Shown here piece after piece: positions 7,372 through 14,230 of a stretch of 14,425 bases of DNA. This stretch comes from Bacteroidota bacterium. Its GTDB lineage: Bacteria > Bacteroidota > Bacteroidia > NS11-12g > UBA955. Position 1 is the stretch's first letter. Every line of letters starts with the position of its first letter. Made by a program: the position numbers and the translations under genes. The notes beneath the pieces were generated by a model. That model searched no databases. It had not been told where the DNA came from and saw nothing but the letters and a program-made list of their open reading frames with translations. The stretch spans positions 1 to 14,425 of the forward strand of contig SXYY01000052.1 in NCBI GenBank assembly GCA_005788145.1, read 5' to 3'.

Positions 7372-8997
7372 CTAGGGCTTCAGTATTTTTTGGTATGCTT
7401 GAACATTCATTAACATAGCGGCGGCATCTTTTGTTTCGGGATCAAAGGTCAACCACGTTCTGAAAAAATCTGTTTTCTTCAGTTTTCGCATCATGATTTC
7501 CTTATTCAATACTTGTATGATGGTGGTTTTGTTTGCCATCAATTCGGATCTCAAATGATTTTGTACTTGTGTTTGGTTGACTTGAAATCCACCGGTTTTT
7601 TTGATGAAGGCGGTATCGCTGTATACGCTTGTCATCGCCTTTTGCCATTTGGCTTGCATGGCGGCTTGACTTTTTTGAATCGCATAGGATACGAATTGGT
7701 TGTATTGCGCGTCCGTGATGGGTGTGAAAATTGTATCGGGTTGACCATTATATAAATCATTGGCCCAATCGAACAGGATCAACTCTTTTTCTAGCCATTT
7801 GTAGACAGCCAATCCTTGGTATGGATCGAGGTATTTGTCTGGGTCAATTCCGCCTCCCTCAAATACTTTTCGACCATTTTGGGTTTGAAATGCCCGTTTT
7901 TTCTCTTGCGTTAGCACCGTTGCCTGTCCGTCTGAGCCCCGCTCTTGGTAGTTGAGACGCTGAATGCACCGTCCGCTGGGAGTGTAATATTTGGCGGTTG
8001 TCAGTTTCATTTGGGTGCGGTAAGGAAGGCTGACGTAATTCTGTACAAGCCCCTTTCCAAAGCTGGTTTGCCCCATCACCACGGCCCGGTCCATGTCCTG
8101 CAGACTGCCACTCACGACTTCAGATGCGGAAGCGGAACGCTCGTTGATGAGAACCACGAGTGGTGTGTTGGGCAGAATGGCTTTGTTTGGTGTGAACCAA
8201 TTTTTAGGCCCCGTAACGTTCTGGCCTTTCAGTGTAACCACCGATTTATTTTCCCCCACGAAAAGTCCCACAATTTTTACGGCTTCTGCGAGAAGTCCGC
8301 CACCGTTGTCGCGCAAATCAAGAATCACCCCTTGGAGGGTTGTTTTTTCCATCATTTTTTTGAGCGATGCTTCTATTTCGTCGCAGGCATTTTGTTCAAA
8401 TTCTTCCAGTTTTACGTAGGCGATGTTCTCTTGAAAGAGTCCGCTGTAAGAAACTGAGGCGGTTTTGATGGCCATTCGGGTGATGGTTTTTTCTAGGGAT
8501 TTTCCATTGCGGGATAGCAGCACTTGAAATTTGGTGTTCGGTGCTCCGCGGACCATGGTAAGGAGTTCCTCGGTGGATTTGTCCTTGAGGTTCAGTCCGT
8601 TGATGTGGGTGATTTGATCGCCCAAGCGTACATCGGCAATGTCAAACGCGTAACCCTCATCAATATAATCCACGGTGGGGTAGTGATTTCTCAGGGTAAT
8701 TCTGCATCCCACGCCACCGTATTGTCCCTGTCGCTCCATGAGGGCCTCCTCGGCTTGGTATTCGGAAAAAAAGTTGGTGTATGGATCCAGAGATTTCAGC
8801 ATCGCATCGATGCCGGTTTTCATGAGTTTACCGGGTTCAACTTCGTCGACATATGTGGAGCCGAGCTCTTTGTACAATGCCGTAAAAATCTCAATGTTTT
8901 TGGAGTACTCAAAGAGGTTATCGACCACCTTGTTGCCTTGACTCAGGAGCAACGCAGAAACACACAGAAGGAGCCATTTCGGCACGCGAATCACCAT
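7372..8997 (-). CDS. S41 family C-terminal processing peptidase (CtpA/Prc-like)
   Basis: 541-residue serine protease with an N-terminal hydrophobic segment (about 8-20) acting as signal peptide or anchor, so active in the periplasm. Residues about 25-90 match the usual N-terminal helical region (LYKELGSTYVDEV, SLDPYTNFFS). A PDZ domain follows at about 92-168 (GVGCRITL, RLGDQITHING). The protease core has LRDNGGGLL (228-236), the Ser-Lys dyad Ser290 in ERSASASEVV and Lys315 in TSFGKGLVQ (25 apart, as in the family), and Gln319. The C-terminal 150 residues are a charged helical extension also seen in Bacteroidota S41 enzymes. It degrades or trims envelope proteins from their C-termini. A perfect -7 box lies 4 nt before the ATG, so I take it as the first gene of the operon ending with the lipoprotein. 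Confidence 0.93.
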   Translation of the reverse strand: MVIRVPKWLLLCVSALLLSQGNKVVDNLFEYSKNIEIFTALYKELGSTYVDEVEPGKLMKTGIDAMLKSLDPYTNFFSEYQAEEALMERQGQYGGVGCRITLRNHYPTVDYIDEGYAFDIADVRLGDQITHINGLNLKDKSTEELLTMVRGAPNTKFQVLLSRNGKSLEKTITRMAIKTASVSYSGLFQENIAYVKLEEFEQNACDEIEASLKKMMEKTTLQGVILDLRDNGGGLLAEAVKIVGLFVGENKSVVTLKGQNVTGPKNWFTPNKAILPNTPLVVLINERSASASEVVSGSLQDMDRAVVMGQTSFGKGLVQNYVSLPYRTQMKLTTAKYYTPSGRCIQRLNYQERGSDGQATVLTQEKKRAFQTQNGRKVFEGGGIDPDKYLDPYQGLAVYKWLEKELILFDWANDLYNGQPDTIFTPITDAQYNQFVSYAIQKSQAAMQAKWQKAMTSVYSDTAFIKKTGGFQVNQTQVQNHLRSELMANKTTIIQVLNKEIMMRKLKKTDFFRTWLTFDPETKDAAAMLMNVQAYQKILKP

Positions 8998-9001
8998 GTA
9001 C

Positions 9002-9009
9002 CAAAGATA
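9002..9009 (-). promoter_or_regulatory. Perfect Bacteroidota -7 box before the S41 protease gene
   Basis: The minus strand reads TATCTTTG, an exact match to TAnnTTTG, in the 24-nt gap between the mscS-family stop and the S41 start. It is separated from the ATG by only GTAC, so transcription would start at or within a few bases of the start codon, giving a leaderless or nearly leaderless mRNA. No TTG-type -33 element is seen 19-21 nt upstream. It separates the S41 operon from the channel gene. Confidence 0.5.
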
Positions 9010-9021
9010 CGAAATATTGAA

Positions 9022-10290
9022 TTAGCCTGCTCCCACCATTGCCTGTAAATCCTTGCCAGAGGGACCTTCAAAAATATCAAGATTAAAGCTTGGGACTGTA
9101 GCCAAAACATGGTCGAAGATATCGGCAGCGATGGTTTCGTGATCCACCCATTGTTTGTCGAGTGTGAAGCAGTAGATTTCCAATGGCAAGCCTTTGTCTG
9201 TGGGTGGCAGTTGTCTTACCATCATGGTCAATTGCTTGTTGACTTTGGGGTGTTGTTGGATGTAAAGGCTCAGGTACTTGCGAAAAATACCAATGTTGGT
9301 TAGGTTTCTGCCATTGGCCAAGATGGTCTTGTCAATGTTCTTTTTGGTATTATAATCGTTGATTTCAGATTCTTTTTTCACCACATAATCCCGAATTAAG
9401 TCAATCTTTTTATATTGCTCCAACATATCGGGCGTACAGAATTTGATGCTGGAAATTTTGATGTTGACCGCTCGTTTCATTCTGCGGCCTTCACTTTCTT
9501 CCATGCCTCTCCAGTTTTTGAAGGAGTCATTGATCAGGACGTAAGTGGGGATGGTGGTCACGGTATTGTCCCAGTTTTTTACTTTGATGGTGGTGAGGTT
9601 GATTTCTGATACATTGCCATCGGCCCCGTATTTGGGTACTTCAATCCAGTCGTCGATCCGTACGATGTCATTCCCGGAGATTTGGATGGATGCCACCAGC
9701 CCAAGAATCGTATCGCGGAAGGTCAAAATGACTAGGGCGGAAAGCGCACCGAAGGCAGTGAGGAGCGTCCAGAGGGGTTTGTCGGTTAGGTTGCTGATGA
9801 TGAACAGAACCCCCACACAATAGTTGATGATGTTCAGCAGTTGGGTATAGGAACCAATGGGTTTGTCTTTGAAATCTTCTGAATTGAGCAGCAGGGTTTT
9901 TGCAGCGCGCAGAAAGGCCTGAACGAAGAAGATGATTGCGACGATGATATAAATGTCTACCAGTTTTTGCAGGGGCGATATGAGGGTGTTATAGTCTTGA
10001 AAGACAAAGGTGAGGCCCTCTTTGGCAACCAATGCAGGAACCACATGCGCCAGGTGTTTGAACACCCGCATTTCGACTAGGATGTCATCGTAGGGATTGT
10101 TGCTGCGCTTGGCATAACGGGCAACGATATTGAGGATGATGTTGCGGGAGATGTAATCGATGAGGGCAACGACCAAGATCAATCCCAAACCGAGGAGCAC
10201 CAAATGGAGGTAGTAGCAAGATTCTGCACTGGCCCCAGTTTCGCCGAGCCATTGCATCAACCATTGAGAGAATCGCGCTTGATAACTCAT
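9022..10290 (-). CDS. YbdG-like mechanosensitive ion channel (MscS superfamily)
   Basis: 422-residue inner-membrane channel that should open on membrane tension and release solutes during hypo-osmotic shock. Hydrophobic helices lie at about 28-45, 75-90, 112-128, 150-168 and 175-203, the last being the pore-lining helix leading into FRDTILGLVASIQISGNDIV (191-210). The MscS beta domain follows with DWIEVPKYGADGNVSEI (214-230), VKNWDNTVTTIPTY (237-250) and SFKNWRGMEESEGRRMKR (256-273). These segments resemble E. coli YbdG more than short MscS, and the about 150-residue C-terminal cytoplasmic part also fits. The ATG (10288-10290) is 45 nt from the tRNA 3' end, with TATCTTCG 5 nt before it. The stop is 24 nt before the S41 gene. 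Confidence 0.92.
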   Translation of the reverse strand: MSYQARFSQWLMQWLGETGASAESCYYLHLVLLGLGLILVVALIDYISRNIILNIVARYAKRSNNPYDDILVEMRVFKHLAHVVPALVAKEGLTFVFQDYNTLISPLQKLVDIYIIVAIIFFVQAFLRAAKTLLLNSEDFKDKPIGSYTQLLNIINYCVGVLFIISNLTDKPLWTLLTAFGALSALVILTFRDTILGLVASIQISGNDIVRIDDWIEVPKYGADGNVSEINLTTIKVKNWDNTVTTIPTYVLINDSFKNWRGMEESEGRRMKRAVNIKISSIKFCTPDMLEQYKKIDLIRDYVVKKESEINDYNTKKNIDKTILANGRNLTNIGIFRKYLSLYIQQHPKVNKQLTMMVRQLPPTDKGLPLEIYCFTLDKQWVDHETIAADIFDHVLATVPSFNLDIFEGPSGKDLQAMVGAG

Positions 10291-10295
10291 ATACG

Positions 10296-10303
10296 CGAAG
10301 ATA
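10296..10303 (-). promoter_or_regulatory. Near-consensus -7 box before the mechanosensitive channel gene
   Basis: The minus strand reads TATCTTCG, one mismatch from TAnnTTTG, followed by CGTAT and the ATG. It lies in the 45-nt gap between tRNA-Arg and the channel gene, so the channel may be transcribed separately from the tRNA. The start site would fall at or near the ATG. No -33 element is evident. Confidence 0.4.
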
Positions 10304-10335
10304 GTTAATGAAAAAATGAAATTTGCGATTTTTCG

Positions 10336-10407
10336 TGGTCCCGACAGGAATCGAACCTGTATCTAATGCTCCGGAGGCATTCGTAGTATCCATTCTACTA
10401 CGGGACC
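10336..10407 (-). tRNA. tRNA-Arg (anticodon CCG)
   Basis: The 72-nt minus-strand sequence folds into a full cloverleaf: acceptor stem GGTCCCG/CGGGACC (7 bp), D arm GTAG/CTAC with an 8-nt loop containing GG, anticodon stem AATGC/GCATT with loop CTCCGGA (anticodon CCG, reading CGG), a 4-nt variable loop, T arm ACAGG/CCTGT with loop TTCGATT, and discriminator A at 10336. The bases after the discriminator are CGA, so CCA is not encoded and must be added by the CCA-adding enzyme. It is a single tRNA, not part of a cluster, with a perfect -7 box 27 nt upstream. Confidence 0.95.
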
Positions 10408-10434
10408 ATGCAAGAAACTGCAATTATTGGGCAG

Positions 10435-10442
10435 CAAAGATA
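10435..10442 (-). promoter_or_regulatory. Perfect -7 box for tRNA-Arg
   Basis: The minus strand reads TATCTTTG, exactly TAnnTTTG, ending 27 nt before the mature tRNA 5' end. That leaves room for a start site about 5-8 nt downstream and a short 5' leader to be removed by RNase P. The -33 region is occupied by the hairpin at 10447-10475, with no TTG/TTTG. Confidence 0.5.
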
Positions 10443-10446
10443 AGGC

Positions 10447-10475
10447 ATAGGGGCGGCCATTTTGGCCGCCCCTAT
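10447..10475 (-). terminator. Perfect 12-bp GC-rich hairpin, possible terminator of the WG-repeat gene
   Basis: ATAGGGGCGGCC and GGCCGCCCCTAT form a perfect 12-bp stem around a 5-nt loop. It lies 115 nt downstream of the WG-repeat gene stop and only 4 bp upstream of the tRNA -7 box, so a terminator that insulates the tRNA is the simplest reading. Neither strand has a U-tract after the stem, so it is not a canonical intrinsic terminator. A processing or protein-binding site is the alternative. The hairpin itself is certain; the role is inferred. Confidence 0.5.
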
Positions 10476-10590
10476 AAAATATACTAGGTTGTACATGCGA
10501 CCTTTGAACTGTGGTCTTTGCCATTTAACGACAATTATAATAATCCCGTTCTCCTGAATCTTGTATACAATTCATTGACAATCGCTCGAC

Positions 10591-13143
10591 TTAGGGCTGA
10601 CTTAATTCGCGACCAAAGGCATCGATCCAAAGTGTTTGTTCCCCCTTTAATGCATACCAATAACCGGGAAATTCTGTATCGGTGATGGCATCGTAAACGA
10701 GGGGCACAATGATTTCTCCAAAATTGTTAACCACACCCCAACGGTCGTTTTTCTTCACCATGTATTGCGAAGGTTTTTGAGACAAAATGATTTCTTGGTA
10801 CTGGGGTTTCAAACTCCACTGCATCGAGGGTAAACAAAGCAATCCCATGAGGGTAGAGCCATTTGCACCGGGTTTGGTGGCAAACCATTCGTGGTCATTG
10901 ATGCGGGAGAGCGACATCAGCGTATCTTTCAGCAATACCTTTCCGTTGGCATGGGTGATGAACCAATAACTGCCTATGGGTTCCAGCAAAAGGGTATCGG
11001 TGAGTTGTTGTAAGTCGATACTTTTCACTTTTCTCACGGTTTTTGTGAATGCATGATACAGGATCCAGTTTTTCTTCTGTCGCGCATACACCATGCCATC
11101 ACCGTAGAGTCGGAAATCGTCAATTGTGCCTTTGATGGGCAAACCAAATTCCCCTTTGGAATAGTAAAAACTCCATTTTTTGTTCTTCAACAGGGCGATG
11201 GTGCTACCCACCAGCAGAGATTTTTCATAAATGGGCGGGACCAAAATTTTACCCAGTGTATCGATGATACCCCAACCATTTTGTTGTACAAGGGTGTAGG
11301 GCTTACCAAAATCCACCGCTTCGGCGTATTGTGCACTGCAGTGAATCGTATCGCGCCAAAGGCAATAGCCATCGTTGATTTTGCCCATGAATCTGCCGTA
11401 CGGAAGGGTTGTCATGCTCTCATACGCGTAGGGTGTGAGGGAGTTTCCGAGTGTGTCAATAAGGGCCCAGTTGTCGTTAATTTTTGCCGCACAGCGGTTT
11501 CTCACCCACAATTTCGCGGGGGCTTCTGTGGGTTCGTTTTCCCAGGTTTCAAAACCAATTGCATCAAATTTCGGGGTGGTGATTAGCTTGCCGCTTTCAT
11601 TGAAAAGCGCCCATTTTTTTCCAAGTTGTAGGGCGCCACGTTTCACCACTGTGTCATAACGGAGGTTTTCAAATTTGCAGGGCAGCAATTCTTTGCCTCG
11701 ATGATTCAAGATGCCCCAACGTCCGCCGCGTTGCACGAAGGCCATCGTACCGGAAAACTGAAAAATGGTTTCGTAATTGTTTTTGGTAAAGGGTTTGCCG
11801 TCTTTGGTGATATAACTAAACTCAATCAATCCGAAGGTATCGGTGCGCATTACCAAGGCACATCCCGGAATCAGCGTAGCCCCACTTTCCACGAAATGGT
11901 TGTGGTAATTGTTGAGGGCATAGGGATAGGCCATTTTGAAATCCAGCTCCATCCAGGGTTGAAGGGTGGCTGAATCGGCGAAATAGAACCCCTCTTTGAA
12001 GGGCTCTTTGTTTTTGTTATAGGCAATGGGAATGGGCTTTACTGTGAGCGATCGCAGCAGGAATTGCGCGCGAAAGGTGAGGTCGGTACGCTGCAAAGGC
12101 GGTGGCAGTTGCGACTGTAAAAATTGCCCATAGGCTTCCACGGTATTGAGCTGTTGGGCGCGTTCAAAGGCAAGTCCTTCCAAGCGCTGTAGGATGGCAT
12201 TTTTTTGAGGCGCCTTGGGGTATTGGGCCAAAAACCGGCGGTAACTTTGCTCTTGATCTTCAGCGGTGGCGAGTTCAAATTCCCACTGAACCAGGGTGTC
12301 CTCTGCCCGTTGAATCATCAATTTCGTTTGCGCATTGGGCTTTTTTATGGCCAAGAGCTGCGTACGACGGGCTGATAGTGCCGCTATGTTTTGGGTTTGC
12401 ATCAACGAGTCGAACTCCAATTGATCGATGAATGCCAATTGGGTTTCTATGCGTTTATGGTAGGCCTTGAGGGTGATGGACTCAAATTTGGGTGCTTTTG
12501 CGCTGGTATCGGGGCCATTTTTTTGTTTGGCTTGCCATTGTTGAAATGCTTCGACCTCCAATTGTTGAATTTGATCTTGGTAAGACGATATCCATTGCGA
12601 TTCCATCTGCAATTCGAGCAGTATGCTCCTTGCTTTATCTAAAGTTGCATTGCTGCGTTTGTTGTAAAATTCATTGGTTTGGGCAAACAACAGTGTATCG
12701 GTGTGGTGGTAGGTGAGCTGATATTTTTGTTTGTATTTGGCCCATTGTTTTGCAGTGATGTTGGTGCCTTTTTTATCCTTGGTGATGGTGGCCCAGTAGC
12801 GGAGCGCATCAAAGCTTTGTTGAATGGATGAAAAGGGCTCCTTTTCGTTCGGCAACATGGCCAGTGCGTGATGTAAAACAGGGTTGTTGCTGTCTTTGGT
12901 AAATTGGCGTTTGTAGAGCAGGAGCGCGGCCTCTTGGTATTGCAATTGGGTGGCTGCAGCGATGCTTGCCTCGGCAGGTACTGTTGGGGCGATTTTTTTG
13001 AATGTTTGTTTTTTGACCGATGAGTTTGCTGACTGACGGATGAGTTTAAGCGCATCGGCGATGGGATCGGCTTGAAGTTGTACGGCAGGGATGAGCAACC
13101 AACATGCTACAATCACCGCGCGAAACAAGGCCTTCCTTTTCAT
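10591..13143 (-). CDS. Secreted WG-repeat protein, function unknown
   Basis: I chose the ATG at 13141-13143 (850 residues) because it begins a clear signal peptide: MKRK, hydrophobic core, cleavage near VQLQA-DP at residue 25. A TTG at 13192-13194 would add 17 residues before it and falls in a TTTG of promoter-like sequence. Residues about 26-370 are helix-rich, with TPR-like stretches such as SYRRFLAQYPKAP and TVEAYGQFLQSQLP. From about 470 to the end come WG-type repeats: RWGILNHRGKELLP, KWALFNESGKLITTP, NWALIDTLGNSLTP, GWGIIDTLGKILVPP, and last RWGVVNNFGEIIVPLVYD, with diverged copies between. WG repeats form beta-rich structures of unknown role. No catalytic motif, lipobox or C-terminal sorting domain is visible. 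It probably acts in the periplasm or outside the cell, perhaps by protein binding. It starts 85 nt after the aldo/keto reductase stop and ends 183 nt before tRNA-Arg. Confidence 0.87.
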   Translation of the reverse strand: MKRKALFRAVIVACWLLIPAVQLQADPIADALKLIRQSANSSVKKQTFKKIAPTVPAEASIAAATQLQYQEAALLLYKRQFTKDSNNPVLHHALAMLPNEKEPFSSIQQSFDALRYWATITKDKKGTNITAKQWAKYKQKYQLTYHHTDTLLFAQTNEFYNKRSNATLDKARSILLELQMESQWISSYQDQIQQLEVEAFQQWQAKQKNGPDTSAKAPKFESITLKAYHKRIETQLAFIDQLEFDSLMQTQNIAALSARRTQLLAIKKPNAQTKLMIQRAEDTLVQWEFELATAEDQEQSYRRFLAQYPKAPQKNAILQRLEGLAFERAQQLNTVEAYGQFLQSQLPPPLQRTDLTFRAQFLLRSLTVKPIPIAYNKNKEPFKEGFYFADSATLQPWMELDFKMAYPYALNNYHNHFVESGATLIPGCALVMRTDTFGLIEFSYITKDGKPFTKNNYETIFQFSGTMAFVQRGGRWGILNHRGKELLPCKFENLRYDTVVKRGALQLGKKWALFNESGKLITTPKFDAIGFETWENEPTEAPAKLWVRNRCAAKINDNWALIDTLGNSLTPYAYESMTTLPYGRFMGKINDGYCLWRDTIHCSAQYAEAVDFGKPYTLVQQNGWGIIDTLGKILVPPIYEKSLLVGSTIALLKNKKWSFYYSKGEFGLPIKGTIDDFRLYGDGMVYARQKKNWILYHAFTKTVRKVKSIDLQQLTDTLLLEPIGSYWFITHANGKVLLKDTLMSLSRINDHEWFATKPGANGSTLMGLLCLPSMQWSLKPQYQEIILSQKPSQYMVKKNDRWGVVNNFGEIIVPLVYDAITDTEFPGYWYALKGEQTLWIDAFGRELSQP

Positions 13144-13148
13144 TCGCG

Positions 13149-13156
13149 CGAAAGGT
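13149..13156 (-). promoter_or_regulatory. Start-adjacent CTTTCGCG element of the WG-repeat gene
   Basis: The minus strand reads ACCTTTCG, then CGCGA and the ATG. It matches TAnnTTTG poorly (the leading TA is absent), but CTTTCGCG three nt before an ATG is identical in sequence and position to the element before the aldo/keto reductase gene. It is supported mainly by that similarity. Confidence 0.25.
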
Positions 13157-13228
13157 GCAAACCTTGTGCCATAAATGGCGAAAGTCTTCGTCAAAGAGAA
13201 AAGTAAGCCGTTGAGAAATCCGGATGGA

Positions 13229-14212
13229 TTAGTATTGAGGGTGTTGGGGTTTGTTCTGAAGAATGTTCTCTATGCGCTCAATGACGTCTGCGGTTAGCAT
13301 GGGCAAAATACTGGGTGCTGTAAGGGTCTCTTGAAGTTGTTCAGGCTTGGTGGCTCCAAGGATTACGGTACTTACATCGGGGTTTTTCAGGCACCAGGCC
13401 ACACCCAATTGGGGCATAGAAACACCCAAGTCTGAGGCAAGCGCCATGAGGTTTTTGACTTTTTCCGCATGTGTTTCTTGCAACAGCCTTTCCGATAACC
13501 AACCCAATTCTTCGCGGTTGAGCCGTGCATCGGCGGGGGATTGGTTGAGGTATTTTCCGGTGAGGTAGCCGCTGGCCAAGGGACTCCAGATTGTGGTTCC
13601 AAGTCCCACGGTTTTATAGATTTGGCTGTATTCCACTTCCACTTTATCGCGAACCAACATGTTGTATTGGGGCTGCTCTACGACCGGACCGATGAGGTTG
13701 TAGCGTTGGGCCACCATATGGGCTTCCATGATTTCCTGAGCGCTCCATTCCGAGGTGCCCCAATAGAGAATTTTGCCCGAAAGGATCAGTTGGTGCATGC
13801 TCCAAACGGTCTCCTCAATGGGTGTTTGTTTGTCGGGGCGATGGCAAAAATACAGGTCTAGGTATTCAACTTGTAGGCGTTGCAGGGCTTGGTTACAGGC
13901 TTCTACGATGTGTTTGCGGTGAAGTCCTTTTTGGGTGGGCACTTTGGCGCCGGCGCCGAAGAACACTTTGGAACTCACGATATACGAATCTCGCGACCAG
14001 TTTTTTTTGTGTAGGATTTCACCCATCACCGTTTCTGAGGCGCCGGCGGCATAGACCTCTGCGTTGTCGAAGAAGTTGACGCCGGCCTCGTAGGCGATAT
14101 CCATCAATCGTTCAGAAACACCATCATTGATTTGGTTTCCGAAGGTGATCCATGATCCAAAGCTGAGTTCTGAAATGGGTAATCCAGTTTTTCCTAGTCT
14201 GCGGTATTCCAT
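13229..14212 (-). CDS. Aldo/keto reductase, voltage-gated K+ channel beta-subunit-like
   Basis: 327-residue NADPH-dependent oxidoreductase with a TIM-barrel fold, probably reducing aldehydes or ketones in the cytoplasm. The catalytic tetrad is complete: Asp49 and Tyr54 in FFDNAEVYAAG, Lys82 in SSKVFFG, His124 in YFCHRPD. Many stretches follow animal Kv-beta subunits and bacterial relatives: YRRLGKTGLPISELSFGSW, RKHIVEACNQALQRLQVEYLD, YWGTSEWSAQEIMEA, WSPLASGYLTGKY, and the cofactor-binding C-terminal segment VILGATKPEQL. Animal Kv-beta has Asn at the His124 position, so this enzyme has the more canonical AKR site. No potassium channel lies nearby. The ATG (14210-14212) is 18 nt after the porin stop, with a near-consensus -7 box inside that gap. 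The exact substrate is unknown. Confidence 0.93.
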   Translation of the reverse strand: MEYRRLGKTGLPISELSFGSWITFGNQINDGVSERLMDIAYEAGVNFFDNAEVYAAGASETVMGEILHKKNWSRDSYIVSSKVFFGAGAKVPTQKGLHRKHIVEACNQALQRLQVEYLDLYFCHRPDKQTPIEETVWSMHQLILSGKILYWGTSEWSAQEIMEAHMVAQRYNLIGPVVEQPQYNMLVRDKVEVEYSQIYKTVGLGTTIWSPLASGYLTGKYLNQSPADARLNREELGWLSERLLQETHAEKVKNLMALASDLGVSMPQLGVAWCLKNPDVSTVILGATKPEQLQETLTAPSILPMLTADVIERIENILQNKPQHPQY

Positions 14213-14217
14213 GACCG

Positions 14218-14225
14218 CGAAAGTA
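14218..14225 (-). promoter_or_regulatory. Near-consensus -7 box before the aldo/keto reductase gene
   Basis: The minus strand reads TACTTTCG, one mismatch from TAnnTTTG, followed by CGGTC and the ATG. It falls in the 18-nt gap after the porin stop. Position and sequence match the element before the channel gene. No -33 element is evident. Confidence 0.4.
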
Positions 14226-14230
14226 CTCGA

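Larger units (their letters stand above)
10408..10590. other. 183-bp gap between the WG-repeat gene and tRNA-Arg
   Basis: Largest gap in the window. It holds the tRNA -7 box, the 12-bp hairpin, a 10-bp palindrome TTGTATACAA (10561-10570) and a minus-strand 16-codon reading frame (10525-10575) with no visible ribosome-binding site. Its AT-rich part (about 10490-10575) matches nothing I recognise. Confidence 0.6.

Noticed and set aside
8524..9048. Plus-strand open frame of 174 codons opposite the S41 protease N-terminal part
   Set aside because: Antisense to the PDZ and N-terminal regions of a clear S41 protease; its length is explained by the codon bias of the real gene.
961..10407. Functional link between TadA and the tRNA-Arg in the same window
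   Set aside because: TadA acts on A34 of tRNA-Arg(ACG); this tRNA has anticodon CCG and is not a substrate.
10363..10524. Minus-strand 53-residue frame starting directly after the 16-codon frame
   Set aside because: It runs through the 12-bp hairpin and into tRNA-Arg, so coding use is implausible.
11053..11586. Plus-strand open frame of 177 codons opposite the WG-repeat region
   Set aside because: Antisense to the repeats; no domain, no upstream promoter-like box.
12066..13157. Repeated 13-mer CGCGCGAAAGGTG at about 12067 and 13145-13157
   Set aside because: One copy is inside coding sequence and a 13-base match in a window of this size is expected by chance.
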